The notes beneath the pieces are model-generated. The model made no database searches, was not told the origin of the DNA, and saw only the letters and a program-made list of their open reading frames with translations. A DNA stretch of 64,000 bases from Brevundimonas sp. Root1279 (lineage in GTDB: Bacteria > Pseudomonadota > Alphaproteobacteria > Caulobacterales > Caulobacteraceae), in assembly GCF_001425945.1 (NCBI RefSeq), contig NZ_LMEB01000008.1, forward strand, positions 219,109 to 283,108, written 5' to 3'. Both the position numbers and the translations under genes were made by a program. Numbering within the stretch: position 1 is the first letter of the stretch; each line of letters opens with the position of its first letter. Below are positions 44,585 to 54,198 of the stretch, piece after piece.

Positions 44585-45678
44585 AGCTGAACACGCCCCG
44601 CTGGTGGTACCAGCGCGAGAAGAAGCACGGCGCCATGGCGCGCATGCTGCTCATGCCCCTGTCCTGGGTCTGGGCCGGGGCCACGGCCCATCGCATCGCC
44701 GGCGCCGATCCGGTCGACGCGGGCGTGCCGGTCATCTCCATCGGCAACCTGACCGTCGGCGGCTCGGGCAAGACCCCTGTGGCGCGCGAGGTGCTGCGCC
44801 TGCTGGCCGCCTCGGGCGTGAAGGCCGCGGCCCTCTCGCGCGGCTATGGCGGCTCGCTGGAAGGGCCGATCCGGGTCGACCCGGCCGTCCACACCGCCGC
44901 TGAGGTCGGCGACGAGCCGCTGATGCTGGCCCAGGACAGCGTCGCCTGGATCGCCCGCGATCGCGTCGCCGGGGCCCGCGCAATGGCCGCCGACGGCGTC
45001 CAGGCCGTGGTGCTGGACGACGCCCACCAGAACCCGTCGCTGAAGAAGGCGCTGAGCCTGGTCGTCGTCGACGGCGAGACCCGCAATGACGAATGGCCCT
45101 TCGGCGACGGCTCGGTCTTCCCGTCGGGACCGATGCGCGAGCCCCTGAAGGCCGGCCTCGCCCGCGCCGACGCCGTGATCATCCTGCTGCCTGCCGACCT
45201 CGAGGCCGCCGATCCGGAGTTGATCGCGCTGTTCGGGGACCTACCCGTCTTCATCGCCCGGCTCGAGCCCGCCGGCCCGCCGCCGTCGGGCCCGATCATC
45301 GGCTTCGCCGGCATCGCCAAGCCGTGGAAGGTCGAACGCTCGCTGACGGCCGCCGGCGCCGAGCTCGCCGACTTCGCGCCCTTCCCTGACCACGCCGCCT
45401 TCCGCGAGGAGGACCTTCGCTTCCTGGCCGATCGCGCGGAGCAGTTCGGCGCGACCCTGGTCACCACCGAAAAGGACTGGTCCCGCCTGCCGCCGAAATG
45501 GCGCGCCCGCGTGGTCAGCTGGCCGGTGAAGGCGACGTTCGAGGATGAGGCGGGGTTCCTCAGCATCCTTCTCCCCTCGCGGGAGAAGGGAATTAGTCCC
45601 GGCGATAAACCTCCCCGCCCTTCATCACGAAGCGCACCCGCTCGAGCTCGGTCACATCCGTCAGCGGGTCGCCGCTGA
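44581..45678 (+). CDS. lpxK: tetraacyldisaccharide 4'-kinase (LpxK)
   Basis: A 365-residue inner-membrane P-loop kinase that phosphorylates lipid A disaccharide at the 4' position. The N-terminal helix (MLLMPLSWVWAGATAHRIA) anchors it, and the Walker A region ISIGNLTVGGSGKTP is intact. LDDAHQNPSLKKALSLVVVD matches the Walker B-like segment. The last 30 residues after ATFEDEAGFLSILL are not LpxK-like: they translate a palindromic repeat and run antisense to the end of the amidohydrolase gene, an 86-base overlap. The gene probably lost its original stop. Confidence 0.92.
   Translation: MKLNTPRWWYQREKKHGAMARMLLMPLSWVWAGATAHRIAGADPVDAGVPVISIGNLTVGGSGKTPVAREVLRLLAASGVKAAALSRGYGGSLEGPIRVDPAVHTAAEVGDEPLMLAQDSVAWIARDRVAGARAMAADGVQAVVLDDAHQNPSLKKALSLVVVDGETRNDEWPFGDGSVFPSGPMREPLKAGLARADAVIILLPADLEAADPELIALFGDLPVFIARLEPAGPPPSGPIIGFAGIAKPWKVERSLTAAGAELADFAPFPDHAAFREEDLRFLADRAEQFGATLVTTEKDWSRLPPKWRARVVSWPVKATFEDEAGFLSILLPSREKGISPGDKPPRPSSRSAPARARSHPSAGRR
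45567..45589. repeat. CCTTCTCCC/GGGAGAAGG palindromic element, second copy
   Basis: CCTTCTCCC (45567-45575) and GGGAGAAGG (45581-45589) form a perfect 9-bp inverted repeat with a 5-base spacer. The same arms occur at 7117-7137 with a 3-base spacer. This copy lies inside the unconserved C-terminal tail of lpxK and just beyond the stop of the opposing amidohydrolase. Confidence 0.7.
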
Positions 45679-46909
45679 CCGCGATCAGGTCGGCCGGCAT
45701 GCCGGGCGCGATGCGGCCGGCCCGGTCGCTGATCTTCAGGTGGTCGGCGGCGTTGACCGTCGCCGTCTGGATCGCCTCGAGCGGGGTCAGGCCGGCCCGC
45801 ACCAGCAGGGCGAACTCCTGGGCGTTGTCGCCGTGGGCCGAGACGCCGCTGTCGGTGCCGAAGGCGATGCGCACGCCGCTGTCGTGGGCCCGGGTCACCA
45901 TGCCCAGCATCAGCGGTCCGGCCTGGCGCGCCTTGGCGGTCTGGGCCGGGGTGAAGAAGTTGTTCGGACCATCCGCGATGCGGGTGACGAAGTCCCCGGC
46001 CATCAGGGTCGGCACCAGGTAGACGCCCTGGCGCTGCATCAGGCGGATGCCCTCGGCGTCCAGGTAGGTTCCGTGCTCGATCGAGTCGCCGCCGGCGCGC
46101 AGGAAGCTGTTGATGCCGTCGGCGCCGTGGGCGTGGGCGGTGACCTGCCGACCCATGCGGTGCGCGGAGTCAACGATGGCGGCGAGTTCGGCGTCGGAGA
46201 ATTGCTGCCCCAGCCCGGCCGCCGTGTTCGACAGCACCCCGCCGGTGGCGGTGATCTTGATGATGTCTGCGCCTGACCGCACCTGCAGCCGCACCGCCCG
46301 CATGCAGTCCTCCGGCCCCGAGCAGATGTTCTCGCCGGTGAACATGTGCATGATGTCGTCGCGGTAGCCGTTGACGTCGCCGTGGCCGCCGTGGATGGAC
46401 ACCGCCGACCCCGCCGCGATGATCCGCGGCCCCTCGACGTCGCCGCGCGCGATGCCGTTCCGCAGGGCGAATATCGCCTCGTTGCTCGCGCCCAGGTCGG
46501 CCACGGTGGTGAAGCCGGCCCGAAGGGTCTTTCGCGCATAGCCGGCGCCGACCATGGCGTCGTCGGCGTCCGACAGGGTCACCGCCTCGAGCCGCGCATT
46601 CGGGTTCTGCTGACTGGTCAGATGCACGTGGCTGTCGATCAAGCCAGGCAGGACGAACGAGTCGCGCAGATCGACGACCGCCCCCTCCCCGACGAACCCG
46701 TCGCGGATTTCGACGATCTGGTTCCCCTCGATCACAAGAGTTTTATCGCGCAGAACGGCCCCGCTGGCGGGGTCGGCCAGAAGCCGCCCCACTTGGACGA
46801 ACATGGGTCCTTCCGGCCCCGCTTGGGCCGCGAGCGCGGGGGTTTTCGCGGCAAAGCTGGCCGCCGCCAGCGCGACGATTCCCGCCACGATCGAACTGAG
46901 CCGTTTCAT
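45593..46909 (-). CDS. exported metal-dependent amidohydrolase (imidazolonepropionase-like)
   Basis: A 438-residue protein with a signal peptide (SIVAGIVALAAASFAAKTPA). The metal motif VLPGLIDSHVHLTSQ is near residues 87-101, the lysine region is SGADIIKITATGG, metal histidines lie in VTAHAHGADGINSFL and SIEHGTYLD, and the late Asp in IAFGTDSGVSAHG. This fits periplasmic Xaa-Pro/imidazolonepropionase-like amidohydrolases that act on dipeptides or N-acyl amino acids; the substrate is open. GGAGGA precedes the start. Convergent with lpxK. Confidence 0.88.
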   Translation of the reverse strand: MKRLSSIVAGIVALAAASFAAKTPALAAQAGPEGPMFVQVGRLLADPASGAVLRDKTLVIEGNQIVEIRDGFVGEGAVVDLRDSFVLPGLIDSHVHLTSQQNPNARLEAVTLSDADDAMVGAGYARKTLRAGFTTVADLGASNEAIFALRNGIARGDVEGPRIIAAGSAVSIHGGHGDVNGYRDDIMHMFTGENICSGPEDCMRAVRLQVRSGADIIKITATGGVLSNTAAGLGQQFSDAELAAIVDSAHRMGRQVTAHAHGADGINSFLRAGGDSIEHGTYLDAEGIRLMQRQGVYLVPTLMAGDFVTRIADGPNNFFTPAQTAKARQAGPLMLGMVTRAHDSGVRIAFGTDSGVSAHGDNAQEFALLVRAGLTPLEAIQTATVNAADHLKISDRAGRIAPGMPADLIAVSGDPLTDVTELERVRFVMKGGEVYRRD

Positions 46910-47034
46910 TCATTCCTCCCCAAACAGGTGCGGCACCTTGGCCCCTTAGGGGTTTTACGCCAAGGCTCAGGTTGCTCTGACCGTCATCATTTGAAACAAC
47001 CCGTGACTTCCTGAAACCGCGCGAGGGGCGTCGC

Positions 47035-47745
47035 ATGCGGCTTGCGAGACGAGGCTTCATTCTGGGTAGCGCGGCACTGCTCTCGGGCTGTGCGACCGCC
47101 GCCACTCAAACGACCGTGAACGTAGCGGCCCAAACGCGGCCTCAGATCACGGTCCCGCAGCCGGTCCTTCCCAGCCGCGCCCCCGAGATCATCACCGCCG
47201 AGCTGAACTCGACCCGTCAGCTCGATCCGCGCGGCCAGATCCGTCCCGAGCTGCTCCAGCGCGCCCAGGCCGCGCTCGAAACCCACAGCCGCAAGATCAC
47301 CAAGCGCGACCGCATGTACCTGGTCGACTTCAAGAAATTCTCCGGCGACGAGCGCCTGTACGAGGTCGATCTGCAGGGCGGCGCCGTCACCCTGATGCGC
47401 ACCTGCCACGGCCGCGGTTCGGACCCGAGCCACACCGGCTTCGCCCAGAATTTCTCCAACCGTCCCGACAGTCACATGTCCTCGGTCGGCGCCTTCGCCA
47501 CCGCCGGCGCCAGCTTCGGCGCTCAGCAGGGGCCGAACGTCCTGCTCGACGGGCTGGAAAACTCAAACGACCGCGCCCGTGAGCGCGCCATCATCATCCA
47601 CGGCGCTGACTACGCCGACCCGGCCTTCCTGGCCCGCGAAGGCAAGCTGGGCCGCTCGTACGGCTGCTTCTCGGTCGCCCACCACGACCTGCCCGGCCTG
47701 CGCGAGCGTATGGGCGAAGGCCGCCTGCTGTTCGCCTGGGCGTAG
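47035..47745 (+). CDS. L,D-transpeptidase catalytic-domain lipoprotein
   Basis: A 236-residue protein with an RR-containing n-region and a lipobox LSGC with Cys19. The YkuD_2-like catalytic end has IIIHGADYADPAF (His) and GRSYGCFSVAHHDLPGL, whose SYGC contains the nucleophile Cys. MRTCHGRGSDPSHTGFAQNF also fits the family. Such proteins act on peptidoglycan crosslinks or lipoprotein attachment. GAGGGG precedes ATG 47035. It stands between two divergent or co-directional amidohydrolase genes without an operon partner. Confidence 0.82.
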   Translation: MRLARRGFILGSAALLSGCATAATQTTVNVAAQTRPQITVPQPVLPSRAPEIITAELNSTRQLDPRGQIRPELLQRAQAALETHSRKITKRDRMYLVDFKKFSGDERLYEVDLQGGAVTLMRTCHGRGSDPSHTGFAQNFSNRPDSHMSSVGAFATAGASFGAQQGPNVLLDGLENSNDRARERAIIIHGADYADPAFLAREGKLGRSYGCFSVAHHDLPGLRERMGEGRLLFAWA

Positions 47746-47815
47746 GCTTCGCCTAACGCCGCTTGCTGAAAGCGACCGCCGCCCATAGCCTCGCTTCCTC
47801 ACGGGAGCGAACGCG

Positions 47816-48817
47816 ATGCGCGCATGGATACCGGCCATCCTCGGCTTCGTCCTGGCCTTCCCCGCCCAGGCCCAGTCCCCCGGCAAGCCGGTCATCGACA
47901 TGCACCTGCATGCCTTCAAGCTCGACTTCGCCGCCGGCGTCCCCGCCTGTCCCGGCGACGGCGAACCAACCTTTCCGGCGATCGATCCGCGGGCGGACGT
48001 CAACCCCTCGATGTTCTTGACGCCCTGCAGCGACCCGATCCTGTCTCCGGATACGGATGAGGCGCTGATGCGCGACTCCCTCGCCGAGCTACGCCGCTTC
48101 AACATCCGCCGCGCCGTGACCTCGGGCGCCCTGGCCGAGGTCACCGCCTGGCGCGCCGCCGATCCGCAGCGGGTCATCCCCGCCATCCAGTTCGCCAGCG
48201 AGCATCCCCTGTCGCCCGACACCTACCGCCGCCTCTTCCAGCAGGACGCCTTCCAGGTCTTCGCCGAGATCGGCACCCAGTATCGCGGGGTCGACGCCTC
48301 CGATCCCCGCTATGAGCCCTTTTTCGCCCTGGCCGAAGAACTGGACATCCCGATCGGCATCCACCTCGGCGAGGGGCCTCCGGGCGCGGCCCGCTTTCCG
48401 GGCTACGAGACCTATCGCGCCCGCCTGACCACGCCTTTCCAGCTTGAGGCAGTGCTGCAGAAGCACCCGAAGCTGCGCATCTACGTGATGCACTACGCCT
48501 CGCCGCTGGTCGACGAGATGATCGCCATGATGTTCAGCTACCCAAACCTCCACGTCGATATTTCGTGCAACAACTGGGCGTTTCCCCGGGCGCAGTTCCA
48601 CGATCAGCTCAAGCGCATGATCGACGCCGGCTTTGAGAAGCGGATTCTGTGGGGGTCGGATCAGATGATCTGGCCGGGGGCTATCGCCGAGGGCATCGAG
48701 GCGGTCGAGACCGCGCCCTTCCTCAGCGAGGCGCAGAAGCGAGACATTTTCTACAACAACGCCGCCCGCTTCCTGCGCTTGACAGACGAACAGATCGCCG
48801 CCGATCACGCCGATTGA
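47816..48817 (+). CDS. exported amidohydrolase 2-family protein
   Basis: A 333-residue protein with a signal peptide (IPAILGFVLAFPAQAQS). The metal site VIDMHLHAF is near residues 27-35, H in IPIGIHLGEGPPG, H in IYVMHYASPLV, and the terminal D in ILWGSDQMIWPG. The fold is the TIM-barrel amidohydrolase of COG2159. Cysteines in the N-terminal PACPGDGEP and TPCSDPI may form a disulfide. GGGAG precedes ATG 47816. Substrate unknown. Confidence 0.85.
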   Translation: MRAWIPAILGFVLAFPAQAQSPGKPVIDMHLHAFKLDFAAGVPACPGDGEPTFPAIDPRADVNPSMFLTPCSDPILSPDTDEALMRDSLAELRRFNIRRAVTSGALAEVTAWRAADPQRVIPAIQFASEHPLSPDTYRRLFQQDAFQVFAEIGTQYRGVDASDPRYEPFFALAEELDIPIGIHLGEGPPGAARFPGYETYRARLTTPFQLEAVLQKHPKLRIYVMHYASPLVDEMIAMMFSYPNLHVDISCNNWAFPRAQFHDQLKRMIDAGFEKRILWGSDQMIWPGAIAEGIEAVETAPFLSEAQKRDIFYNNAARFLRLTDEQIAADHAD

Positions 48818-48826
48818 GCGTCGACC

Positions 48827-49156
48827 TCAGCGTTTTCCGCGTTCCTGTCCCAGGTCGCGCCCCACCGCCCGGTTGGCGTCGTCCAGCCGGACCGGCGACA
48901 CCGTCGCCACGGGGCAGCCGCCGATGCGCCGGTCGACCAGATAGTAGAGCCGGACTTCGCCGGGGGCGGCCAAATCGCGCTGCAGCCGGCCCGCCCGGTC
49001 GCTCACCAGCCGGTCGCCGGGCTGCACAGCGAGGCCTTGGGCGTTGGCGACCTGGTGCAGGCGTTGAGCGCAGTCCTGCGATCCGGGCTGGGCCGGATCG
49101 CTCGCCGCAAGCGCGACCAGTGCGCCGATCGGCGTCAGCAGCAGGGAACCGAACAT
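48827..49156 (-). CDS. secreted hypothetical protein
   Basis: A 109-residue protein with a signal peptide (MFGSLLLTPIGALVALAASD) and two cysteines in the mature part (SQDCAQRL, IGGCPVATV). AGGAGG is well placed before ATG 49156. It is convergent with the amidohydrolase gene. Function unknown. Confidence 0.65.
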   Translation of the reverse strand: MFGSLLLTPIGALVALAASDPAQPGSQDCAQRLHQVANAQGLAVQPGDRLVSDRAGRLQRDLAAPGEVRLYYLVDRRIGGCPVATVSPVRLDDANRAVGRDLGQERGKR

Positions 49157-49222
49157 GGGCGCCTCCTGTCTCCATAGCCGCCATCATAGCACGCTCCAGG
49201 GGACGGCGCCGCCCGTCCGAAC

Positions 49223-50385
49223 TCAACCCGCTGGCGGCGTCGTCCAGAGTTGATCGACAGGCTTGTTCAGCACGGCGGCCGCCATCGGGTGGAGCTGTCC
49301 CGGCGACAATCGGCCTGAGGCCGCGGCCGCGCTCATCCAGGCCTCGAGGTTTCCGCCGGTCCGGTCATAGCCGTCGACCTTGAACCAGCCGTACAGTCCC
49401 GCCGCCAGGACGTGCATGCCCTGATCGGCCCGGGTCCAGCGCGCAGCCGGCGCCGCCTGCACGATCCCCAGCCGCTCCTGGATGATCTGGTCCAGCGCCT
49501 GGCAGACGTCCTCGTTGAGGATGCCCTCAAGGTCGTTGTAGCCGGTCCCCTTGTCCTTCTCGGCCAGGATGCGCGCGAACAGCGGGTCGGCCGCCAGCAC
49601 CGCCAAACAGGCCTTGGCCGTCGGACCGTCCATCGGAAATGGCGGGTGCAGGATCTCGTGAGCCGCGACCTTCACCATCACCGCGTCGTCATAGGTGTAG
49701 TGGCCGATGAACCGCTGGCCCTGCACCCGCACGCCGTGCGGCTTGCAGAACCACAGCAGGTCGACTTCGATCTCCGGGTCCAGAGGGCGGCCGAGCAACC
49801 GCTCCTGTTCGGAGATGATGTCCAGGGTCGCAAACCGGGCCGCCAGGCTGTCGACCCGGCCGGCGTCCGCCGCGGTCAGGGTCTTCAGCCAGGCCGGGAA
49901 GTCGGAGTCGCGCATCGCGGTCAGCACCGTGATCAGATCGGCGCGGCCGGCCATGAACCGGGCCCAGTCGGCCTCATCCCAATAGACGCTGGCCTCGAAC
50001 GGCGGCCGGAGCACCGTCTCCGGCTCTTCCAGGCCCCAAGGACCGCGTCGAGCGTGTCGGTCGGCCCGCCGGACAGGATCAGCGCCAGACCGGGCCACAG
50101 CAGCGCGCCGTCCCGGTCCCCAGCCGCATCCAGCCGCGCCACGGCCGCCAGGCCCGCCTCGCCCAGCCGGGGCCGGATCGCCTCCAGCTCCGATGCATAG
50201 CGGGTCGCGTACAGCGGCTTGCCGGTCAGCGGTCCCAGCAGGGCCACCGCATCGAGACCCTCGCACGCCTTTACGGTCCAACGGGTCCGCATCGGCGCCG
50301 CGGCTTGCGCAGACGCAGGACCGGCCGGGAGCGAAGGAGCGAGTCCGGCGGCGAGGCCGGCCAGAAGAAGAGCGCGTCGGTTCAT
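49223..50385 (-). pseudogene. exported HExxH-containing protein, interrupted by a frameshift
   Basis: The N-terminal part begins at ATG 50385 with a signal peptide (LLLAGLAAGLAPSLPAGPAS) and reads well to TDTLDAVLGAW near 50035. From there the coding signal moves to another frame (GLEEPETVLRPPFEASVYWD) and continues to the stop at 49223. The switch is at a run of four Cs on the plus strand, 50034-50037; one extra base there would restore an intact product of about 386 residues. The second part has VKVAAHEILHPPF, where HEILH fits HExxH. It could be a real pseudogene or a sequencing error. Confidence 0.75.
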
Positions 50386-50405
50386 GGTCCCGGTATGGAC
50401 CGGGG

Positions 50406-51089
50406 TCAGCGCCCCGCCTTGTACCCATTTGACCTGCGCCAGGCCCCCGGCGACGTCCCGGTCAGCTCCGTGATGGCCCGCGTCATGTGCGCCTGGTCGA
50501 CGAAGCCGCTGTCCAGCGCCAGCCGGGCCAGCGGCGCGCTCCGGCCCTCGACCAGCGAATCCAGCGCCCGCCGCGTCTTGACCTCCTGCCGGAACCGGCG
50601 CGGCGTGACGCCGTAGGCCCGGCCGAAACCGCGCGACAGGGTGGCGGCGGCGAGGCCCCTCCGACCGGCCCAGGCGCCGAGATCCAGGCCCGGATCGGCG
50701 TTCAGGTCCAGGGCCAGCAGGTCGGGCCAGTCCAGGGTCTCGGCCGCCAAGGCCGTCAGCCCCTCGCCCAGGAACTCAACCGCGGCGACCGGATCGGTCT
50801 CGGCCAGCCGAACCACCGCATCGGCGTCGGCCGTTCGCGCGAAGCCGGCGCGCAGGCCCGCCACCGGCAGATTGACCAGCACGACCTCGCGTCCGCCGAC
50901 GCCGTTCATATGGCTGGAGAAGACAGGATGGATCGCGACATCGCCCGGTCCCAGGCGGCGGCGGCCGAACTCGCCGGCCTCCTCATAGCCGCCGGACAGG
51001 ATGACGGCCGCATAGGCCTGGGCGTGCGTGTGCCGCGGGATGGCGGTGGACGCCGTCAGACGCTGCCGGATAGGCGGATGGGGGCCCAT
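50406..51089 (-). CDS. AraC-family transcriptional regulator
   Basis: A 227-residue regulator. The N-terminal cupin part includes IPRHTHAQAYAAVILSGGYE and GDVAIHPVFSSHMNGV. The C-terminal double HTH begins at LAAATLSRGFGRAYGVTPRR and ends with LALDSGFVDQAHMTRAITEL followed by TGTSPGAWR. The stop lies 20 bases before the start of the frameshifted gene, so it may regulate or be co-transcribed with that gene. It starts at ATG 51089, ten bases after purD. Confidence 0.87.
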   Translation of the reverse strand: MGPHPPIRQRLTASTAIPRHTHAQAYAAVILSGGYEEAGEFGRRRLGPGDVAIHPVFSSHMNGVGGREVVLVNLPVAGLRAGFARTADADAVVRLAETDPVAAVEFLGEGLTALAAETLDWPDLLALDLNADPGLDLGAWAGRRGLAAATLSRGFGRAYGVTPRRFRQEVKTRRALDSLVEGRSAPLARLALDSGFVDQAHMTRAITELTGTSPGAWRRSNGYKAGR

Positions 51090-51098
51090 CCCCGCACC

Positions 51099-52388
51099 CT
51101 AGCCTTCGTCGGCTTCCCGCTCCAGCGCGCGCCAGCCGATGTCGGTGCGGTGGAAGCCGCCGGGCCAGTCGATCTTCTTGATGGCGGCGTAGGCGCGCTC
51201 GCGGGCCTGCGCGATGTCCTTGCCGCGGGCGCAGACGTTCAGCACCCGGCCGCCGGCGGCGACCAGATGGCCTTCCTCGTCGCGGCGGGTGCCGGCGTGG
51301 AAGACCTGTACGTGCGGGCCGAAGTCCTGCTCGGCGCCGCGGATGATCGAGCCTTCCAGCGGGCTGTCCGGATAGCCGCTGGCGGCCAGCACCACGCAGA
51401 TCACCGTCTCGGGCCGGAACTCGGGCATCGGGGCGCGGGTCAGGTCGCCGCGGGCGCAGGCCAGCAGCATGGGCACGATGTCCCCGCCGAGCCGCATCAT
51501 CAGCACCTGGCACTCCGGGTCGCCGAAGCGGGCATTGAACTCGACGACCTTGGGGCCGTCCTCGGTCGCCATCAGCCCGGCGTAGAGGACGCCGCGGTAG
51601 GGCATGCCTTCGCGGGCCATGCCGGCGATCGTCGGCTGCACCACCAGACGCTCGGCCGCCTCGACCAGTTCGGGGGTGAACACCGGCGCCGGGGAATAGC
51701 TGCCCATGCCGCCCGTGTTCGGGCCCAGGTCACCGTCATAGGCCCGCTTGTGATCCTGAGCCCCGCCCAGCAGCACGGCGCGCTGTCCGTCGCAGACCGC
51801 GAAGAGCGAGCCCTCCTCGCCGGCCATGAACTCCTCGATGACCACCCGCGCCCCGGCTGTGCCGAAGCGGCCGCCGAGCATGCGCTCGATCTCGCCCTCG
51901 GCCTCGCGCTTGGTCGGGGCGATGGCCACGCCCTTGCCCGCGGCCAGGCCGTCGGCCTTGATCACATAGGGCGGCTTGAACACCTGCAGCGCCTGGCGGG
52001 CCTCGTGCAGCCGCTCATAGACGCCATAGCCGGCGGTCGGGATCTCGTGGCGCTCCATGAAGGCCTTGGAAAAGGCCTTGGAGGTCTCCAGCTGGGCGGC
52101 CTTCTTGCTCGGGCCGAAGCAGGGGATGCCCGACGCGGCCAGCCGGTCGGCCAGCCCGGCCTCCAGGGCCGTCTCCGGGCCAACCACCACCAGATCGGCC
52201 CGCATTTCGCGCGCCAGGGCGGCCAGTTTGTCGGCGTCGGTGGCCTTCAGGTCGGGGCGCAGTTCGCCCAGTTTCTCCATGCCGGTGTTGCCGGGCGCGA
52301 TCACGAGCCGCCGCACGTGCGGCGACTGGGCGATCTTCCACGCCAGGGCATGCTCTCGCCCGCCCGATCCGACCAGGAGGATATTCAT
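51099..52388 (-). CDS. purD: phosphoribosylamine--glycine ligase (PurD)
   Basis: A 429-residue ATP-grasp enzyme of de novo purine synthesis. The N-terminus MNILLVGSGGREHALAWKIA, the PFVIKADGLAAGKGV-type segment (YVIKADGLAAGKGVAIAP), GGAQDHKRAYDGDLGPNTGG and VEFNARFGDPECQVLMMRLG are diagnostic. AGGAGG precedes ATG 52388 at a good distance. It leads the unit purD - AraC regulator. Confidence 0.96.
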   Translation of the reverse strand: MNILLVGSGGREHALAWKIAQSPHVRRLVIAPGNTGMEKLGELRPDLKATDADKLAALAREMRADLVVVGPETALEAGLADRLAASGIPCFGPSKKAAQLETSKAFSKAFMERHEIPTAGYGVYERLHEARQALQVFKPPYVIKADGLAAGKGVAIAPTKREAEGEIERMLGGRFGTAGARVVIEEFMAGEEGSLFAVCDGQRAVLLGGAQDHKRAYDGDLGPNTGGMGSYSPAPVFTPELVEAAERLVVQPTIAGMAREGMPYRGVLYAGLMATEDGPKVVEFNARFGDPECQVLMMRLGGDIVPMLLACARGDLTRAPMPEFRPETVICVVLAASGYPDSPLEGSIIRGAEQDFGPHVQVFHAGTRRDEEGHLVAAGGRVLNVCARGKDIAQARERAYAAIKKIDWPGGFHRTDIGWRALEREADEG

Positions 52389-52436
52389 GCCCGCGCAATG
52401 ACCGCACCGGCCCTGCCGGTCAAGTCGTTGCCCGTC

Positions 52437-52601
52437 TTAAGAGCCGGCGAGCGCCGAAATCGCATAGGCCGCCGCGCCCAGCAGCACCAATCCGCCGACG
52501 ATCAGCCAGGGCGTGAGCGAGGGGTCGCCGCTACGCCTTTCCAGGCCGCGCTCGCGAGGATCCTTGTCCTCAGGGTCTGTATTTGGCGGGTCTGCGGGCA
52601 T
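52437..52601 (-). CDS. 54-residue single-TM protein
   Basis: A small frame from ATG 52601 to TAA at 52437: an acidic/basic N-terminus (MPADPPNTDPEDKDPRERGL) then a membrane span (TPWLIVGGLVLLGAAAYAIS) and a short ALAGS end. Third-position GC is high. It lies between purD and the divergent xseA and is 48 bases upstream of purD, so it could be co-transcribed with purD. Function unknown. Confidence 0.6.
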   Translation of the reverse strand: MPADPPNTDPEDKDPRERGLERRSGDPSLTPWLIVGGLVLLGAAAYAISALAGS

Positions 52602-52666
52602 GAAACGGCAACGGTGATAGGCCCCTGCCTGTTCCCGCGGCGACGCTCTGTCGCTACCCTGATCGC

Positions 52667-54151
52667 ATGACCGACGACTCCTACGTCTTCGAGGGCCCGG
52701 CTGAGCCGCCGGCGCCGCCCCGGGACAACAATCCGCCCCTGTCGATCTCCGAGCTGTCGTTCGCCCTCAAGCGTACGCTCGAGGATCGCTTCAGCCATGT
52801 CCGGCTGCGCGGCGAGATCTCCAAGGTGAACCACCATGCCTCGGGCCACGTCTATCTGACGCTCAAGGACGACAAGTCGGCCATCGACGGCGTGGTCTGG
52901 AAGGGTTCGGTGCGCGGACTGGGCGTACGGCCCGAGTCCGGGCTCGAGGTCATCGTCACCGGCAAGATCACCAGCTATCCGGCCCGCTCCTCCTACCAGA
53001 TCGTCATCGAGACCATGGAGGCGGCCGGGGCCGGCGCCCTTCTGGCGCAGCTGGAGCGGCTGAAGGCCAAACTGGCCGGCGAGGGCCTCTTCCAGGGCGA
53101 GCGCAAGAAGCCCATCCCCGCCTTCCCCGCCGTCGTCGGCGTGATCACCAGCCCGACCGGGGCGGTCATCCGCGACATCCTGCACCGCATCACCGAACGC
53201 TGGCCCTGCCGGGTCATCGTCTGGCCCGTGGTCGTCCAGGGCGACGCCGCCTGCGGCCAGGTCTCGAACGCCATCCGGGGCTTCGACGCCCTCAAGCCGG
53301 ACGGTCCGATCCCCCGCCCCGACGTGCTCATCGTCGCCCGCGGCGGCGGTTCGGTCGAGGACCTGTGGTGCTTCAACGACGAGGGCCTGGCCCGCACCGT
53401 CGCGGCCGCCTCCATCCCGATCATCTCGGCCGTCGGGCACGAGACCGACACCACCCTGATCGACTTTGTCTCGGATCGCCGCGCGCCCACCCCGACCGGC
53501 GCCGCCGAGATCGCCACGCCGGTGCTGGCCGACCTGCGCTACGCCGTCACCGACCTGGACCGCCGCCTGGTCCGCGCCGGGGGCCGCATCCTGGAGGACC
53601 GCCGGACCCGCCTGCGCGCCGCCGCGCGCGGCCTGCCCGCCCGCCCCGAGGATTTGCTGGCCCTGCCGCAGCAGCGGCTCGATCACGCCGGCAGCCGCCT
53701 TGCGTCCGGCCTGCAGAAGAACCTCGCGGTCCATGAGCGCCAACTCATCACCGTCGCGGGCCGCCTGTCCCCAGCCCTCCTCGACCGCGCCATGGAACGG
53801 CGCAAGGACCGCCTGGGCGCGGTTTCGCATCGGTTCGACCCGCTGCTGCCCCGTCGCCTTGAACGCGACGAGACCCGCCTCGCCGCCTTGGCGCGCGCCC
53901 TCGCCACGCTCGATCCCAAGCGGCCGAAGCCGGGCTTCGCTCGCGTCGAGGCCGAGGACGGCGCCATGATCGCCCACGCCTCCGCCCTGCACGATGGCCA
54001 GGTGGTGCGGCTGGTCTTCGACGACGGCGCCCGCGGGGCCCGCATCGACGGCGACGCCGCCGCCGACGCGCCGCCCTCCCCGCCCCGACCGCGTCCGGCC
54101 CCCGCGCCCAAACCGAAGCCCGCGCCCGCGGGCCAAGGCGACCTGTTCTGA
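52667..54151 (+). CDS. xseA: exodeoxyribonuclease VII large subunit
   Basis: A 494-residue XseA protein. The N-terminal OB fold includes [18 protein letters not shown] and [19 protein letters not shown]. The catalytic core has [38 protein letters not shown], and [21 protein letters not shown] coiled helix follows, then a Pro/Ala-rich tail ending GQGDLF. With XseB it degrades single-stranded DNA. No xseB in the window. Confidence 0.95.
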   Translation: MTDDSYVFEGPAEPPAPPRDNNPPLSISELSFALKRTLEDRFSHVRLRGEISKVNHHASGHVYLTLKDDKSAIDGVVWKGSVRGLGVRPESGLEVIVTGKITSYPARSSYQIVIETMEAAGAGALLAQLERLKAKLAGEGLFQGERKKPIPAFPAVVGVITSPTGAVIRDILHRITERWPCRVIVWPVVVQGDAACGQVSNAIRGFDALKPDGPIPRPDVLIVARGGGSVEDLWCFNDEGLARTVAAASIPIISAVGHETDTTLIDFVSDRRAPTPTGAAEIATPVLADLRYAVTDLDRRLVRAGGRILEDRRTRLRAAARGLPARPEDLLALPQQRLDHAGSRLASGLQKNLAVHERQLITVAGRLSPALLDRAMERRKDRLGAVSHRFDPLLPRRLERDETRLAALARALATLDPKRPKPGFARVEAEDGAMIAHASALHDGQVVRLVFDDGARGARIDGDAAADAPPSPPRPRPAPAPKPKPAPAGQGDLF

Positions 54152-54198
54152 CGGTGAAAGGCGTGGCGCGCTCCGGTCCGCCACGCTAACTTGCGGCC

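Noticed and set aside
48649..49383. A 244-codon plus-strand frame past the amidohydrolase
   Set aside because: It starts inside the amidohydrolase gene in another frame, then covers the secreted hypothetical gene in antisense; composition is Arg/Pro/Ala-rich.
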